Source of the DNA: Xanthocytophaga flava
GTDB lineage: Bacteria > Bacteroidota > Bacteroidia > Cytophagales > 172606-1
Length of the DNA: 64,000 nt
Assembly: GCA_030068525.1 (NCBI GenBank)
Contig: JASJOS010000014.1
Location: forward strand, 124,001 to 188,000
Reading direction: 5' to 3'
Made by a program: the position numbers and the translations under genes. Within the stretch, counting starts at the first letter, position 1; every line of letters begins with the position of its first letter. Shown here one piece after another: positions 1 to 9,793 of this stretch. The notes beneath the pieces are model-generated. The model ran no database searches. It worked only from the letters and a program-made list of their open reading frames with translations, and was not told the origin of the DNA.

Positions 1-535
1 TTGTTAGTAAACGTGGTGGAAGAAAAGGCTGCAGATAGTTGAATATATTTTGCTGTATAAAAGATGACTCCAAAAAAGAAATATGTGCCAGAAGCTGTTT
101 TTCCAGTTTCTGATATTTTAGATGATGAGCCAATTCCGGATCTGTTGGTGTGTTCGTTGTACCATTCTCATACACTATTTGCATAGCATGTTTAAACTTT
201 GTGGTATCTAAGGCTCCTGCTGTTATCATCATTGCATGGACAGGCGAATTAAACAAAGATGCCCATTCTTTTGCCGATGGCTTTTGGTGAACTTTAAAAC
301 GATCTGCTATAACAAAGTAGGCTTTCACTGCGGATACATCTACAAAGTCGGTAACTGCCGCTAAATTTTTTCCGTTCGTACTGATTGGCTTGGTATTCTT
401 TTCTTTTGTATTGTACTTGACAGGCTGAGATGTGCTTTTATTTTGTGTTTGACTGTAAGAAGGAGTATATGGTATAGTTATACAGACCAAAAGAATAAAA
501 GTGAAAATATGTAGGGATATACATTTACTTTTCAT
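1..535 (-). CDS. Secreted protein of unknown function (C-terminus outside window)
   Basis: An open frame reads leftward from ATG at 535 and runs off the window edge after 178 codons. The first 28 or so residues form a typical signal peptide (MKSKC, hydrophobic core, cleavage near SYSQ), followed by a Ser/Thr/Lys-rich linker. The mature part includes the segment VDVSAVKAYFVIADRF and then KPSAKEWASLFNSP. That layout resembles the start of Bacteroidota putative Zn-peptidases of the DUF2268/DUF5700 kind, but the region where an HExxH motif would lie is missing, so this is only a suggestion. It is divergent from the response regulator that starts at 1023. I am sure that it codes for an exported protein, not of what it does. 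Confidence 0.7.
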   Translation of the reverse strand, partial: MKSKCISLHIFTFILLVCITIPYTPSYSQTQNKSTSQPVKYNTKEKNTKPISTNGKNLAAVTDFVDVSAVKAYFVIADRFKVHQKPSAKEWASLFNSPVHAMMITAGALDTTKFKHAMQIVYENGTTNTPTDPELAHHLKYQKLEKQLLAHISFLESSFIQQNIFNYLQPFLPPRLLT

Positions 536-1022
536 AAAAGGATGTTCTGGAAGAAAGAATAAAAAATACTGATAAGCCTATTTTAAAAAGGAATAGGTTT
601 ATTTATAGAAGTTTAATTGGCTCCAAATCACTTTTCAACGGTTCTGTCAGAGATGATTCGAAAAAGCATCTGAAAAAATACAACTACCATTTTGTTTACT
701 CATATAGGTTGGTTATCTGTTATCTGCTCAGATAGATGTTAGAGCAGTTTTTAGTATGCTGAATTTAGTTTTATATAAAAGGTAAACTCAGGACGTTGTT
801 ATTAGTTAAAGATAGTAAAATTCGAAAACACAACTATTTTTTCTGATCGAATAAGTCCAGTCTAAACAATAGTAAAATAATCTCTATTTCTAATTGGTAG
901 AATAATGCTTGTATTATACTAAACAAAATTAGTAGAGGCTTCACTATCCCTTCCAGTATTTTTCCAGAATTGGAGTGTATTTTCGTTTTTATTTTGCCAG
1001 TTACACGTTTCCATATCTAGCT
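536..1022. other. Intergenic region between divergent genes
   Basis: AT-rich spacer of about 490 bases between the leftward secreted-protein gene and the rightward two-component operon. Promoters for both must lie here, but I see no convincing TAnnTTTG element. No RNA gene or clear repeat is visible. Confidence 0.4.
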
Positions 1023-1700
1023 ATGAAGATTCTGATTATAGAAGATGAAAAAGGGTTGTCCGAAAGTATTTCAGATTATTTAACCAAAGAAGGCTTCGTA
1101 TGTGAGGTAGCTAGTAATTACTGGGAGGCAGAAGAAAAGGTCAATCTGTATTATTATGAGTGTGTGGTAGTAGATCTGATGCTGCCGGGGGGGGATGGAT
1201 ATGATATTGTGGGTATGCTCAAGAAAATAGCAGTCACGACAGGTATCATTATTATTTCAGCCCGTAATGCACTGGAAGATAAGATCAAAGGTCTGGAGTT
1301 AGGATCAGATGACTACCTGACAAAACCCTTTCATCTATCTGAATTGAATGCGCGTATTAAATCTCTGATCCGCAGACGCCATTTTGGAGGAAATACAGAA
1401 ATTACCTATCACGAGATTCGGGTACAGACACAATCCCGGAAGGTATTTGTGCAAGATGAGGAGACACCTTTGTCCCGAAAAGAATATGATCTCCTCTTGT
1501 ATTTTCTTTCAAATGTGGACGTAGCCCTGACGAAATCCTCTATAGCTGAGCATCTATGGGGCGATAATATTGACACTGTGGATTCTCTTGATATTGTTTA
1601 TTCTCACATCAAAAACCTGCGCCGTAAACTTCTTGAGAAGGGAAGTACAGATTACATACAGTCTATTTACGGCATTGGCTATAAATTTGGTACTCCGTGA
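1023..1700 (+). CDS. OmpR/PhoB-family response regulator
   Basis: 225 residues. The N-terminal receiver domain has the acidic pair E7/D8, phosphoacceptor D51 in VVVDLMLPGGDG, switch residue S79 and invariant K101 in YLTKPF. The C-terminal winged helix (about 130-225) is of the Trans_reg_C type, ending in the usual SIYGIGYKF hairpin. An in-frame ATG exists at 975, but MKILIIEDE at 1023 is the standard start of the family and I prefer it. The stop codon overlaps the GTG start of the sensor kinase gene, so the two are almost certainly translationally coupled and form a cognate pair. The signal sensed is unknown. Confidence 0.95.
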   Translation: MKILIIEDEKGLSESISDYLTKEGFVCEVASNYWEAEEKVNLYYYECVVVDLMLPGGDGYDIVGMLKKIAVTTGIIIISARNALEDKIKGLELGSDDYLTKPFHLSELNARIKSLIRRRHFGGNTEITYHEIRVQTQSRKVFVQDEETPLSRKEYDLLLYFLSNVDVALTKSSIAEHLWGDNIDTVDSLDIVYSHIKNLRRKLLEKGSTDYIQSIYGIGYKFGTP

Positions 1701-2974
1701 AACTACTCACCAAAGCCAGTGGCATTTATCTTCTGTTTCTGTTAAGTCTGTATCTGATTACAGCTTTGGCCTTTTATTGGATCACACGTGTGGTCATCTA
1801 TGATGAGGTTGAGAGTAGGCTCCAGGTAGAAAAACGTGATTTTGAAGCTTACATACAACTTCATCAGGCATGGTCCAGCAGTTGTTACTTTGTTGAAAAC
1901 AAGATTGAAGTAGTGCCTGTTACTTATAAGGAACCAATTACCGAGATGTATAAAGATACCCTGATCTACAATCGGTACGAAGACCAGGACGATCCTTTTC
2001 GGCAGATAACCTTCTATACAAAAATTGGGAATGCCGACTACAAAGTTTCTATTCGTAAATCACTGATTCAGACGTATAAACTTATTGAAGTTATCACCTT
2101 TGTGATGGTGACATTTTTGAGCTTGCTGCTGATTTTAATGTACTGGTTTCAGCGACGATTGTCCGGAAACCTTTGGAAGCCATTTTATAATACTTTATCC
2201 AAAATCAAGCAATTTGATCTGACCAGTGTGACGCCTATAGACTTGAAGAAAGAAGAAGTAGACGAATTTGACGAATTGAATCAGGTATTGAAACGTATGG
2301 CAGAGAAGATGCAGCATGATTACCGGAGTCTGAAAGAATTTACCGAGAATGCATCCCATGAAATTCAGACACCACTAGCTCTGATTAATGTACGGGTGGA
2401 ACAACTGCTGCAATCCTCTTCACTTTCTCAGCAACAGACCTACTGGATTGATGAAATTTATCAGGCATCCAGGCGTATGTCGCGATTGCACCAGGGGCTG
2501 TTGCTGCTTACCAAGATCGAAAACCATCAATTTAGGGATGCGGAACAGGTAAATCTGACAGAACTGGCAAAAAATAAAGTTCTTGACTTTGAAGAGTTCC
2601 TGATTATGCGTCAGCTAACAGTAGATGTTGATCTGAAAGAACCGTTTCTGGTAAATATTTCTCCTGCACTTGCAGACAGCTTAGTAAATAACCTGTTGAG
2701 CAATGCCATCAAATACAGTAAGCCTGAAGGTATACTACGCATCTTTACGCACGCCAGACAATTATGTATATACAATAGTGGTGAGCCACTGAAAAATGAT
2801 CCGGAGAAACTTTTTGATCGGTTCAAGAAAGACAGCGATGGTTCAGAGTCATTAGGCTTAGGGCTTGCTATTGTAAAACAGATCTGCGAAAACTACCAGT
2901 TACAGCTTCAATACACCTACTCGTATGGAATGCATTGCTTTTGTGTATCCGCTCCTGTTTCCGAATTGTCATAA
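1697..2974 (+). CDS. Two-component sensor histidine kinase
   Basis: 425 residues, starting with GTG inside the stop of the response regulator gene. Membrane helices lie at about 9-31 and 128-150 and frame a periplasmic loop of about 100 residues that would hold the sensor. A HAMP-like linker leads to the HisKA dimerisation domain with phosphoacceptor H221 in NASHEIQTPLALI. The HATPase_c domain shows an N box (LVNNLLSNAIKYS) and a late G box (SLGLGLAIVKQI). The architecture is that of EnvZ/CusS-like class I kinases. It phosphorylates the adjacent regulator by inference from gene order. A hairpin followed by T residues lies about 130 bases downstream. Confidence 0.95.
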   Translation: MKLLTKASGIYLLFLLSLYLITALAFYWITRVVIYDEVESRLQVEKRDFEAYIQLHQAWSSSCYFVENKIEVVPVTYKEPITEMYKDTLIYNRYEDQDDPFRQITFYTKIGNADYKVSIRKSLIQTYKLIEVITFVMVTFLSLLLILMYWFQRRLSGNLWKPFYNTLSKIKQFDLTSVTPIDLKKEEVDEFDELNQVLKRMAEKMQHDYRSLKEFTENASHEIQTPLALINVRVEQLLQSSSLSQQQTYWIDEIYQASRRMSRLHQGLLLLTKIENHQFRDAEQVNLTELAKNKVLDFEEFLIMRQLTVDVDLKEPFLVNISPALADSLVNNLLSNAIKYSKPEGILRIFTHARQLCIYNSGEPLKNDPEKLFDRFKKDSDGSESLGLGLAIVKQICENYQLQLQYTYSYGMHCFCVSAPVSELS

Positions 2975-3107
2975 CCTGTATTTTTTCCAGTCTGATAGTT
3001 GGAAAGCCTATTCTTATAAAGCAGGAAAAATACAGAGAACGAAAAGATTATCCTCTGTATGAAATGAATCTGAAAACGATTTCCTAAGTTTGCAGCCGCT
3101 TTTGTTT

Positions 3108-3144
3108 TACATTGTACATTTTCCAATGGACAATGTACTTTTTT
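3108..3144 (+). terminator. Probable intrinsic terminator of the two-component operon
   Basis: TACATTGT pairs with ACAATGTA around a 14-base loop and is followed by C and a run of six T. An alternative overlapping stem GTACATT/AATGTAC is possible. Confidence 0.5.
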
Positions 3145-3260
3145 ATCTGCACAGGATCTGTAGCGCAGGATACTGTTATAAAAAGGATTGTCATGTTTAA
3201 TTATCTTACCAACACATTATCTTATCCAGAGAGATACCTTCTCTGATGTTCTTCATTAAC

Positions 3261-4721
3261 ATGTTTAAAAAATCATTGGAAAGCCTGCAACAGGAAGCTG
3301 CACAAACTCAGGGAAATACGTTGAAGCGAAGTTTGGGTGCAGTGAATCTGATTGCTATTGGCATTGGGGTTATTATCGGAGCCGGCCTATTCTCACTGAC
3401 CGGACTGGCTGCTGCAAATAATGCAGGGCCGGCTGTGACCATATCGTTTATAGTGGCAGCTGTAGGGTGTGCATTCAGTGCTCTATGTTACGCTGAGTTT
3501 TCATCCATGGTGCCTGTTGCCGGAAGTGCCTATACGTATTCCTATGCTACTGTAGGTGAGTTGTTTGCCTGGATTATTGGTTGGGATCTGGTGTTGGAGT
3601 ATTCTGTAGGAGCGGCTACTATTGGTATCAGCTGGTCTCAATATCTGGTAAAGTTTTTATCGGGTTACGGTATTTATCTTCCTCCACAATTCATCCAGTC
3701 CCCTTTTGAAAGTATGAAACTGGCTGATGGTACAGAAGTGCATGGAATTATAAATATTCCGGCAGTACTAATCATCGTGTTGATTACAAGCATCATCATT
3801 CGGGGCACAAAAGGATCTGCCTTGTATAATGCCTTGGTGGTAGCTTTAAAGGTAGGCGTTGTCATTGTTTTTATTGCTCTCGGGTGGAAGTATATAAATC
3901 CAGCCAACTATCAGCCTTATATTCCAGCGAATACAGGTACTTTTGGGGAGTATGGATGGAGTGGAATACTAAGAGGGGCTGGGGTTGTATTTTTTGTGTT
4001 CATTGGGTTTGATATTGTAGCCACTATGGCGCAGGAATCAAAGAATCCTCAGCGAAATATGCCAATCGGGATTATTGGCTCTCTGGCTATTTGTACATTT
4101 TTGTTTGTTGCTTTTAGCCATGTCATGACCGGACTGGCAAATTATACCGAATTTAAAAACAGTGCTGCTCCAGTAGCTATCGCTATTCAGAAAACACCTT
4201 ATGCATGGTTGAGCCCCGTGATTATTCTGGCAATTCTGGTTGGATATACATCTGTTATTCTGGTTGATTTATTGGGACAATCAAGAGTTTTTTATTCTAT
4301 GAGCAAAGATGGATTGCTTCCAGCTGTTTTTTCGGAATTACATCCAAAGTTTCGTACGCCCTATAAGTCCAATATTCTATTGTGTGCATTTATTAGTTTG
4401 TTTGCAGGCTTGGTTCCTATCAGTGTAGTTGGAGAGATGACAAGTATTGGTACACTGCTGGCATTTGTAATGGTATGTATTGGCGTAATGATTCTGCGAA
4501 AAACAAACCCTGATACCCCTCGCGCTTTCAAAACTCCTTTAGTTCCCATTGTGCCTATTCTGGGAATTATTACATGTATTATTATGATGGTTTATTTACC
4601 AGCCGGTACCTGGATTCGATTAATTATATGGCTGGCAATTGGCTTGGTGGTATATTTTGTATATGGCAAGAAGAATAGTAAACTTCGTCAGCAATATTTA
4701 CAAACAGGATCTGGTAAATAG
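3261..4721 (+). CDS. APC-superfamily amino acid permease (cationic amino acid transporter-like)
   Basis: About 486 residues with some 12-14 hydrophobic segments. The first transmembrane helix carries the APC signature IAIGIGVIIGAGLFSLTG, where the unwound GAG backbone binds the substrate amino group. FVFIGFDIVATMAQESKNPQRNMP matches the conserved helix 6 and following loop of the CAT family, here given in two overlapping parts of one segment. The predicted role is amino acid uptake in the inner membrane; the substrate cannot be read from the sequence. An alternative ATG lies at 3246; I prefer 3261 because MFKKSLESL is the usual short cytoplasmic lead. It is transcribed alone and followed by a clear terminator. 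Confidence 0.92.
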   Translation: MFKKSLESLQQEAAQTQGNTLKRSLGAVNLIAIGIGVIIGAGLFSLTGLAAANNAGPAVTISFIVAAVGCAFSALCYAEFSSMVPVAGSAYTYSYATVGELFAWIIGWDLVLEYSVGAATIGISWSQYLVKFLSGYGIYLPPQFIQSPFESMKLADGTEVHGIINIPAVLIIVLITSIIIRGTKGSALYNALVVALKVGVVIVFIALGWKYINPANYQPYIPANTGTFGEYGWSGILRGAGVVFFVFIGFDIVATMAQESKNPQRNMPIGIIGSLAICTFLFVAFSHVMTGLANYTEFKNSAAPVAIAIQKTPYAWLSPVIILAILVGYTSVILVDLLGQSRVFYSMSKDGLLPAVFSELHPKFRTPYKSNILLCAFISLFAGLVPISVVGEMTSIGTLLAFVMVCIGVMILRKTNPDTPRAFKTPLVPIVPILGIITCIIMMVYLPAGTWIRLIIWLAIGLVVYFVYGKKNSKLRQQYLQTGSGK

Positions 4722-4776
4722 ATTAATTGATCTTTTTAGAGAGAAATAAACCTAGTTAAGAGCTAGACTATATTGA

Positions 4777-4805
4777 AAAGTCAGGTATCAGATGCCTGAC
4801 TTTTT
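4777..4805 (+). terminator. Intrinsic terminator after the permease gene
   Basis: AAAGTCAGG pairs with CCTGACTTT around a short loop and is followed by a T run. Confidence 0.8.
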
Positions 4806-4963
4806 GTTTATTTGGTATTTATCTGTCAATGGTATTTTTTTCAGGGAAATACGCCTTTAAGATGTTTCTATTGTCATAATTTTGAACAAGATGGTTTAAC
4901 AATTGGATTTAATTAAAAAAAGACTTTACTTAATAAGACGCACGGAACCGCCAGAATATACGT

Positions 4964-7141
4964 ATGCTTTTTATACGAAATATATTTTTAAGTCTATCAC
5001 TCTTCTTTCTCTTTACAGTTGCTTTTACTCAGGTTACCAATCTTAATCAGATTGTGGCTCAAATGCCTGAGACCTCTGTGGAGACCTATGAAGCGCTAAT
5101 TGAAAAATATACTTCCGATTTTGAACATTTATCTGATAACCGGCGTGCGTATGAATTGCAGAAAGTGATCACTCTGGCTGAGCAATCTGCTGAACCCAAA
5201 ACACAGATCTACTTTTATATGCTGGCAGGTGCAATGTATTATGGTGAGAGATCCTTTAATAAGTCAGACAGTATATATGAGGCTACGTTAAAACAGGCTC
5301 TTGACGAGCAATTATATCCTGAAGCAGGTCTTATCTGTATTAAGCTGGGAAATCTCAACCAAAGTGTACATAAGTCTTCACAGGCACTGAAATTCTATCA
5401 GCAGGCTCTCCTGTATTTTGAAAAACTACATAAAAATGCATTCATTCTGCGTATACGTTACCTTGTTGGGGATCTCTATTACAAGGTGAAAGATTATACT
5501 AATTGTATTGCTAATTTACAGGAGATAGTCAGATCTTCACCGGATTCATTGAATAAACGTGGGTACATATCTACTTTTAACACTATTGGACTGGCCTATA
5601 GCGAGATGAAAAACTACTCCAAGGCTATCCGTTTTTTTGAAAAGTCAATGCAGGCCGCCAGAACCTATAAAGATACCGTCTGGATAGGAATTGCTGCCAG
5701 GGGTATTGGGAATAGCTATAAGATGGAGGGAAACTACACAAAAGCTTTGTCTTTTTACTTTCAAGATTTGGATATAGCTCTTTCTCGCAAATTCTGGGAT
5801 GAGGCACTGACTGTCAGTCTGTCTATAGCCGAAGTATATGAATATACAAAACAGTCCAATCAGGCGCAGGATTATTATGAGAAAGCTATTGAATTTCAAA
5901 AAAACGTTCATAATGCTGAACTGAACTATACATTTCATAAACAATTAGCCAGATATTACCAGAAGACTGGTAGACATGAATTAGCAACACAAAGTCTATT
6001 TTGGGCAGATAGCCTGAGCAAACTACTTTTTGACCAGAGTCAGATTATTCGGGAGATTCGGTTGAAATCTTCTTTTGAATTGGAAAAGAAGGAAAGTGAA
6101 TACAGACTGTTATTAGCTGAAAGTCGTGAACGACAGCAACAGATTATTTTTGTCACAGTGATAGGAGGACTTGTACTGACTTCTTTGTTACTGACCTATA
6201 TCGTCAGAGAGAAGATTCGTACAAACCAACTATTGCATTCACAAAAACTGAATCTGGAGTATAAGAATGAAGAACTTGCAGCTGTGAGTGAAGAACTAAG
6301 TGCCAGTAACGAAGAGTTACAGGCTAGCAATGAAACGCAGCTTATATTAATGGACAATCTGCATCAGCGTAATCAGGAGATTGAATTTCTGAATAAAGAC
6401 CTGGAGCGACAAGTACAGGCCCGAACAATAGAACTGGAGGCTACAGTTTCGAATCTGACTCAGCAAAATCAGGATATTCAACAGTTTACCTATATTGTTT
6501 CCCATAATCTGAGAGCACCTGTAGCCCGTATTCTAGGTTTACTGCATTTGATGGAAACCGATACGGATGAGGATACAACCTCTTCTGACCATGAATTGGT
6601 AGCCTTACTGCATAAAGCAGCTCATGAAATGGATATAACCATTAGTGACCTCACGTCCATATTATCTATCAAAAATAATGTTGATCACTATAAAGAAAAG
6701 ATTGATACAGCAAGACTTGTGAGTTATACGGTGGACCTGTTTAATGATCAGATAGAAAATACACACGCAAAAATAGATAGTAGGGTTGAGGTTCCTGAGA
6801 TTATTACAATCCGGAGTTATATGGAGAGTATCCTATATCACCTTATTTCAAATGCTCTTAAGTATCGTTCACCTGACCGAATTCCTTGGGTTTCTATTCA
6901 TATATCTTCCACAGAGGAAGAAAATATTCTAAGTGTAGAAGACAATGGAATCGGTTTTGACCTGGAAGATGCGGAATTGTATAAGATATTTGGTCTGTAT
7001 CAGCGTTTACATACCCATGTAAAAGGAAAAGGGTATGGACTCTTTCTGGTAAAAACACAGGTGGAAGTATTACAAGGCTGGGTAGTTGTTAAAAGTAAAG
7101 AAAATGTCGGAACCCGTTTTGAAATACATTTACCCAAATAA
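4964..7141 (+). CDS. TPR-containing sensor histidine kinase
   Basis: 725 residues. A signal peptide or N-terminal anchor (about 1-22) precedes a long helical region of tetratricopeptide repeats (about 60-370; for example the segment around YSKAIRFFEKSMQAAR). One membrane helix lies at about 393-414 (FVTVIGGLVLTSLLLTYIV). A coiled coil (about 420-500, with NEELAAVSEELSASNEELQ) leads to HisKA with H514 in VSHNLRAPVARILG. HATPase_c follows, with N box HLISNALKYRS, G1 box VEDNGIGFD and G2 box GKGYGLFLVKTQ. Extracytoplasmic TPRs feeding a kinase are common in Bacteroidota. No response regulator is adjacent, so its partner is unknown. Confidence 0.93.
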   Translation: MLFIRNIFLSLSLFFLFTVAFTQVTNLNQIVAQMPETSVETYEALIEKYTSDFEHLSDNRRAYELQKVITLAEQSAEPKTQIYFYMLAGAMYYGERSFNKSDSIYEATLKQALDEQLYPEAGLICIKLGNLNQSVHKSSQALKFYQQALLYFEKLHKNAFILRIRYLVGDLYYKVKDYTNCIANLQEIVRSSPDSLNKRGYISTFNTIGLAYSEMKNYSKAIRFFEKSMQAARTYKDTVWIGIAARGIGNSYKMEGNYTKALSFYFQDLDIALSRKFWDEALTVSLSIAEVYEYTKQSNQAQDYYEKAIEFQKNVHNAELNYTFHKQLARYYQKTGRHELATQSLFWADSLSKLLFDQSQIIREIRLKSSFELEKKESEYRLLLAESRERQQQIIFVTVIGGLVLTSLLLTYIVREKIRTNQLLHSQKLNLEYKNEELAAVSEELSASNEELQASNETQLILMDNLHQRNQEIEFLNKDLERQVQARTIELEATVSNLTQQNQDIQQFTYIVSHNLRAPVARILGLLHLMETDTDEDTTSSDHELVALLHKAAHEMDITISDLTSILSIKNNVDHYKEKIDTARLVSYTVDLFNDQIENTHAKIDSRVEVPEIITIRSYMESILYHLISNALKYRSPDRIPWVSIHISSTEEENILSVEDNGIGFDLEDAELYKIFGLYQRLHTHVKGKGYGLFLVKTQVEVLQGWVVVKSKENVGTRFEIHLPK

Positions 7142-7194
7142 TGGATTGTTTATAGAATAATAGCCTCTAACAGTAATTTCGAATCAAGATAGCG

Positions 7195-8148
7195 TTAGTT
7201 GGACGCATAATTTACTTTAGGGCGAAATAACTGCTTTAACTCTCTCTCCAGTACACTTAAAACAAAGCGTTGTCCATTTGCACTCAAATGTCCATGGTCA
7301 ATAAATGTATTGTAGTCATTGGTAATGTCTTTGTATTGGTCTTCATTCAGATTAATTAAAACATCATTTTTAGTGAATAAGGCACTGATATCGTTTTCAA
7401 ATTTATGGTAATCTGATTTACCTAATTGGTAGAGCTTATAGGGTACAGGACTAAAATAACCGATTATTTTAATATTTTTATGACGAAGTTTGATCAGTGT
7501 TGTATTAAGTTCCTTATAGGCAACCGGATCAATCTCTGTTTTTTCGTATTGTCGTTTAGCTGCCTTTTCCTCAATAGAACGTTTGGAATCTATATTGTGT
7601 GTTTCTTTTTCAAAATTGTTCCAACCTACTGTATTATGTAAATCCGGAGCATAGCGATGAGGTGCTATGTTATTATTTCGGACAAAATACAAAAGATACG
7701 TTTTGAGCAGGTTAGTAGAACCCAATGCTCCATAATATTCTTCTGTTGTGATATTGGCACTTTTTCGTCCGTGATCCTTGGTCAGATAAGGGTCCAGACA
7801 GATAATAGCGAACTTCATATTTCCCCGTTCTACGATGTTATCAACCAGATAATTGAGTTCGGAGATATTAGCTCCCATAATGCTGGCATTATATATCCTG
7901 TATTCTTTTATTTGTTCAGGATTTAAGTTTGCAGACAGTGAAGGGCCCATAATAAAGCCTTCAAAATTTTCAGGGATATACCGATAGGACATCAGGTATT
8001 TGGATGTCCGTTCATTGATATATACTTTACGATCTTTCTTTCCTCTGAATAGTCCATATATATCAATAAAATAATTGATTCCAGCCATAAGAGTTACCAA
8101 CACAAGAGTTAGTATAACATACGTAAAAAGAAACTTTTTGCTATTCAT
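7195..8148 (-). CDS. DltD-like SGNH-fold protein, partner of MBOAT acyltransferase
   Basis: 317 residues. One N-terminal membrane helix (about 7-27) leaves the rest outside the cytoplasm. The SGNH signature is recognisable: block I as MGPSLSAN with candidate nucleophile S70 or S72, and the C-terminal block as FIDHGHLSANG with D284 and H287 as the likely Asp-His pair. Proteins of this type pair with MBOAT enzymes (DltB/DltD, AlgI/AlgX or AlgJ logic) and finish transfer of an acyl group to a surface polymer. The gene lies 35 bases downstream of the MBOAT gene on the same strand and is surely cotranscribed. The acceptor polymer is unknown. Family assignment rests on motifs and context. Confidence 0.75.
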   Translation of the reverse strand: MNSKKFLFTYVILTLVLVTLMAGINYFIDIYGLFRGKKDRKVYINERTSKYLMSYRYIPENFEGFIMGPSLSANLNPEQIKEYRIYNASIMGANISELNYLVDNIVERGNMKFAIICLDPYLTKDHGRKSANITTEEYYGALGSTNLLKTYLLYFVRNNNIAPHRYAPDLHNTVGWNNFEKETHNIDSKRSIEEKAAKRQYEKTEIDPVAYKELNTTLIKLRHKNIKIIGYFSPVPYKLYQLGKSDYHKFENDISALFTKNDVLINLNEDQYKDITNDYNTFIDHGHLSANGQRFVLSVLERELKQLFRPKVNYASN

Positions 8149-8183
8149 GATGGATTAAAATATCAGGTGTTGATCTTCTTACA

Positions 8184-9581
8184 TTAAAAATCAAAATAAA
8201 GGAAGTCATTGGAGGTGATAGAGTTCAGGTAAATCAGCCCTATCAGAGTAAGCCCTAGCATATACAACAGGTGCTGTGTATTGAATCGGAACTCCTTGGC
8301 AAGTTGTGGCGGATTTTTCAAAAACAGGAAGAACATTCCTGCCAGTAAAGTAGGATAGATATAAATATCGGTTAGTACTTTTGAACCTGTATAGCTGACA
8401 GAACCTATCCCTATCATGCTTTTTAACACAGCTAGTGCATCACCCACAGAGGTAGCCCGAAAGAATACCCAGGCAAAGTTGACATATAACAAAGTGATGA
8501 GCAAACCAACGCTGTCAGGGATACTAATTTTGGTCTTTTGCCATAATCTATGTACTACCAATCCGAATCCATGCATAAATCCCCAGATAAGAAATGTCCA
8601 GTTTGCGCCATGCCATATTCCACCTACCAGAAAGGTTATCATTAGATTATTTAAAGTAAGCAATTCTCCTTTGCGGTTTCCTCCTAATGGAATATAGATG
8701 TATTCCCGAAGAAAATTGCCCAAGGTGATATGCCATCTCCTCCAGAAATCCTGCAGATTGGTAGCTTTGTAGGGTGAGTTAAAGTTGATAGGTAATGTGA
8801 TATTGAATAATAACCCAGCTCCAATGGCCATATCTGAATAGCCGCTAAAGTCAAAATAAAGCTGTACAGCATAGGCAATGGATGTAATCCAGCTATCTGC
8901 AAATGACAGGTGAGTTGCATCACCATAGCCCGCATTCGCAACAATGGCAAATGTATCTGCAATGGCAATTTTCTTTATCAGTCCAAGTAGAAATATATAT
9001 AGCCCTTTCAGGAAATTCTCTGTATTGAATCGTTTTTTACTTTCATCCTGAAACTGCGGCATAATGTCTTTATGATGAACGATCGGACCTGCAATGAGTT
9101 GTGGGAAGAATGCGACAAACAGACAGAAATTCAGAAAGTCATATCCTTTGGTTTCACCTTTGTAGCTATCTGTAATGTAGGCGAATTTCTGAAAGGTGAA
9201 GAAACTGATTGCCAGAGGAAGTGCGATCTTATCAATAACGATATCTTCTGTAAGTAGCAGATTGACATTATCTATAATGAAGTTGGTGTACTTGTAGTAG
9301 AGCAATACAGACAAGTTACCCAGAAGACAGGTGATATAAAATATCTTACGGGTTTTTGGATTTTCAATATAATTTAATTTCTGGCCTGCAAAATAGTTGA
9401 TGACCATAGAGGTGCATATCAGTAAAAGGAAGATAGGCTTCCACCATGCATAAAAGAATAGTGAGCAGACTAACAGCCATACTTTACCTGGTTTGTCAAA
9501 TCCATAGTTGTTTAACAGGAAGTATACCGTTAAGGTGATAGGTAAGAAGAATGCCAGAAATTCAAATGAATTAAATAACAT
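8184..9581 (-). CDS. MBOAT-family O-acyltransferase (AlgI/DltB-like)
   Basis: 465 residues with about 10-12 hydrophobic helices. The family hallmarks are present: FDFSGYSDMAIG near 243-254, DFWRRWHITLGNF with conserved H284, then REYIYIPLGGNR, and the catalytic H324 in VGGIWHGANWTF. Enzymes of this class move an acetyl or other acyl group from a cytoplasmic donor across the inner membrane for O-acylation of a polysaccharide or similar polymer. The downstream SGNH protein is the expected periplasmic partner. No polysaccharide synthesis genes adjoin, so the target cannot be named. A TAnnTTTG promoter element lies 72 bases upstream. Confidence 0.93.
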   Translation of the reverse strand: MLFNSFEFLAFFLPITLTVYFLLNNYGFDKPGKVWLLVCSLFFYAWWKPIFLLLICTSMVINYFAGQKLNYIENPKTRKIFYITCLLGNLSVLLYYKYTNFIIDNVNLLLTEDIVIDKIALPLAISFFTFQKFAYITDSYKGETKGYDFLNFCLFVAFFPQLIAGPIVHHKDIMPQFQDESKKRFNTENFLKGLYIFLLGLIKKIAIADTFAIVANAGYGDATHLSFADSWITSIAYAVQLYFDFSGYSDMAIGAGLLFNITLPINFNSPYKATNLQDFWRRWHITLGNFLREYIYIPLGGNRKGELLTLNNLMITFLVGGIWHGANWTFLIWGFMHGFGLVVHRLWQKTKISIPDSVGLLITLLYVNFAWVFFRATSVGDALAVLKSMIGIGSVSYTGSKVLTDIYIYPTLLAGMFFLFLKNPPQLAKEFRFNTQHLLYMLGLTLIGLIYLNSITSNDFLYFDF

Positions 9582-9652
9582 GTTGATGTTCAGAATATGA
9601 GCAGCTATTTATCCTTCAATGATTTAGGCTTGGTCGTGAAGATATTTACCTA

Positions 9653-9660
9653 CAAAGATA
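9653..9660 (-). promoter_or_regulatory. Candidate -7 element of the MBOAT operon
   Basis: Reads TATCTTTG on the minus strand, a match to the Bacteroidota -7 consensus TAnnTTTG. I do not see a clean -33 TTG at the usual distance. Confidence 0.45.
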
Positions 9661-9760
9661 CATGTGGCGGGAAAGAATTATTTTATAGTAATATAGAGTG
9701 ATATTACGTGGTAGGAAAATATAGGATATTGATTCTGTATTCAATCCAAAAGAATAAAAG

Positions 9761-9768
9761 TATCTTTG
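9761..9768 (+). promoter_or_regulatory. Candidate -7 element of the AraC-type gene
   Basis: TATCTTTG lies 26 bases before the GTG start of the regulator gene and matches TAnnTTTG. Confidence 0.5.
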
Positions 9769-9793
9769 TTGAAATACACGTCTTCTCTCTATT

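Noticed and set aside
975-1022. N-terminal extension of the response regulator
   Set aside because: The extra residues are aromatic and unlike the family; MKILIIEDE at 1023 is the normal start.
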